Below, piece after piece: positions 53,047 through 64,000 of a stretch of DNA of 64,000 bases (the stretch's first letter is position 1; each line of letters starts with the position of its first letter). The stretch spans positions 62,001 through 126,000 of the forward strand of contig CAXARI010000001.1 in the NCBI GenBank assembly GCA_963971225.1, given 5' to 3'. The position numbers and the translations under genes were made by a program. The notes below the pieces were generated by a model. It was not told the DNA's origin. It ran no database searches and worked only from the letters and a program-made list of their open reading frames with translations. The stretch comes from Melieria omissa. Its lineage: Eukaryota; Arthropoda; Insecta; Diptera; Ulidiidae.

Positions 53047-53995
53047 ATTACTAAAGAATTACTAAGGTTCACAGGGCGCCTGAGAAGAAATGTGTATTTT
53101 TGCTTATTTTCTTTTTTATTTACTGCGCCTGAGATGAAAGATATATTTTTGCTTATTTTCTTTTTTATTTATTGCGCCTGAGATGAAAGATATATTTTTG
53201 CTTATTTTCTTTTTTATTTATTGCGCCTGAGAGGAAATATATATTTTTGCTTATTTTCTTTTTTATTTGTTGCGCCCGAGAGGAAAGATATATTTTTGCT
53301 TATTTTCTTTTTTACTTATTGCGCCTGAGAGGAAATATATATTTTTGCTTATTTTCTTTTTTCTTTTTCTGTATTTTGTGAATACAGTATTCCAACTTAC
53401 ACCATAAAAAACACCTTCATGTCGCAAAAAATTCCTCCAGTGATTATCGAGTCTGCAATTTTTCCAATGTCGATTTCAGCAATCCTTGCGCCTTCTTCTT
53501 CGATCCCTTCTACCTCGTCCGTGCACCTTTGTTCTTGATGTAGGTTTTTTTCTTAAATTTTTGCACTGCTCTTTTTTTTTTTCGAGAAGAAATTTGGAGT
53601 TCTCGATCTTTTTCACCTTCGACCTTGCACTTTTATTTCAAAATCTTGTAAGTTCTTCTGCAATTTGTATCGGCAACTATACGTGGTTCTTTTTCACTTT
53701 TATCTGAAAATTTTTTTTCGCTTTTGCTGTAGGTTTTCTTTTTATTTTTTTCACCGCAATTTTAGCAAAAACAAGATTGGAGCTAGTTGGCCTGGCGTCC
53801 ACCCGAGCGACGTTCCTTTGTTACTGATTTACTGCTTCGGGAGCGTCGTGGTTGCCCCGTTTGGAAGCTGACGTTTATGCTTGTCAGCGACCTACTAATG
53901 GCACGACTAACTCCACCGTACAGTATCCTGGCCGTAATGATTCTCCGCTAAGCGGAATGACCTGTCGTCTAACCATGACCAAGGATCCGTACATA
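53047..53995 (-). other. untranslated leader of copy 4
   Basis: Leader between the hairpin repeats and gag. The stretch 53369-53467 is not found in the short copies: it occupies the place where they carry the 0.77-kb segment with the zinc-finger ORF. Left of it lie six 49-bp repeats; right of it the sequence matches the short copies again (from GAAATCGACA outward). Confidence 0.75.
53076..53366 (-). repeat. 49-bp tandem repeat, six copies (copy 4)
   Basis: GCGCC boxes at 53076, 53125, 53174, 53223, 53272 and 53321 mark units of 49 bp ending just before the gag start. The short copies have three. On the element strand each unit reads GAAAATAAGCAAAAATATAT with a CTCAGGCGC end. Confidence 0.88.
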
Positions 53996-54259
53996 AGCTG
54001 GAGGGCCTGATTTACAGGATCTCAGCCAGCAGGTGGTTATACCCTGGAGGGTCCCGTAGGAATCGCAGGGTCGATCAGTTTCTTAATTTTTATATATTTA
54101 CATATTCAATTGTTTAACCTGACTGGAGGGTCCCGTAGGAGTCGCAGTCGGCATAATTGTTATATCCTGGAGGGTCCCGTAGGAATCGCAGGATTGATTG
54201 GTTTGTTATACTTGAAATTACAAGCCTGACTGGAGGGTCCCGTAGGAATCGCAGTCAGG
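53996..54259 (-). repeat. leader hairpin repeats of copy 4
   Basis: Same five hairpins as in the short copies; loops and stem variants are conserved even though this copy is the most diverged element in the window. Confidence 0.8.
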
Positions 54260-54275
54260 TCCCTGCTCGGGCGCC

Positions 54276-54276
<1 letters not shown>
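54259..54276 (-). promoter_or_regulatory. primer binding site of copy 4, tRNA-Lys type
   Basis: Same 18-base site as in the other copies, on the minus strand. Confidence 0.85.

Positions 54277-64000
<9,724 letters not shown>

Noticed and set aside
48623..53065. Plus-strand frames of 60-142 codons opposite pol and gag in copy 4
   Set aside because: They are shadows of the long minus-strand coding frames, without domains or independent signals.

Overview
This window is heterochromatin-like repeat DNA from an insect, most probably a drosophilid. The evidence for that is the errantivirus-type (gypsy-group) LTR retroelements and the many CCACGCCCAC / GGGCGTGGC motifs, which are familiar from Drosophila intergenic DNA; species and chromosome cannot be read from the sequence. 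I see no ordinary host gene, tRNA, rRNA or CRISPR array.

Backbone. Long, nearly pure (AAT)n arrays (about 0.85-1.5 kb each, about 16.6 kb in total) alternate with a complex unit of about 2.45 kb. Ten complete units and one partial unit are present, all in the same orientation: 1159-3606, 4457-6871, 18517-20964, 21871-24318, 25453-28160, 29334-31781, 38586-41018, 42222-44669, 55097-58058, 59466-62430 and 63839-end. Each unit has a proximal half of 257-260 bp tandem subrepeats in two alternating flavours and a distal half made of a second, more diverged family of about 257-271 bp. Units differ mainly in proximal subrepeat number: 6 copies (2448 bp), 7 (2708 bp) or 8 (about 2965 bp).

Mobile elements. 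Four LTR elements of one errantivirus family sit inside AAT arrays, each flanked by ATAA. Copy 1 (8317-12649) and copy 2 (12840-17170) are on the plus strand, head to tail, 190 bp of AAT apart. Copy 3 (32930-37125) and copy 4 (45953-54587) are on the minus strand. Copy 4 is close to full length: gag, pol with complete protease, RT, RNase H and DD35E integrase motifs, and a frame-broken env. Copies 1-3 are short derivatives. They share one internal deletion that removes nearly all of gag and pol and one that removes the middle of env. In the leader they carry an intact 268-codon ORF whose first ~37 residues look like a gag start and whose body holds a C2H2 (U1/matrin-like) zinc-finger pattern absent from copy 4. 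I read this as a captured, probably host-derived sequence spread by a non-autonomous subfamily that would rely on copy-4-like elements for replication proteins.

Other structure: four or five small hairpins with a constant loop and changing but still complementary stems just after the primer binding site; a strong hairpin in the LTR, missing only from the 5' LTR of copy 4; and microsatellite interruptions at fixed offsets from the array edge, which reveal recent duplication of whole unit-plus-array blocks.
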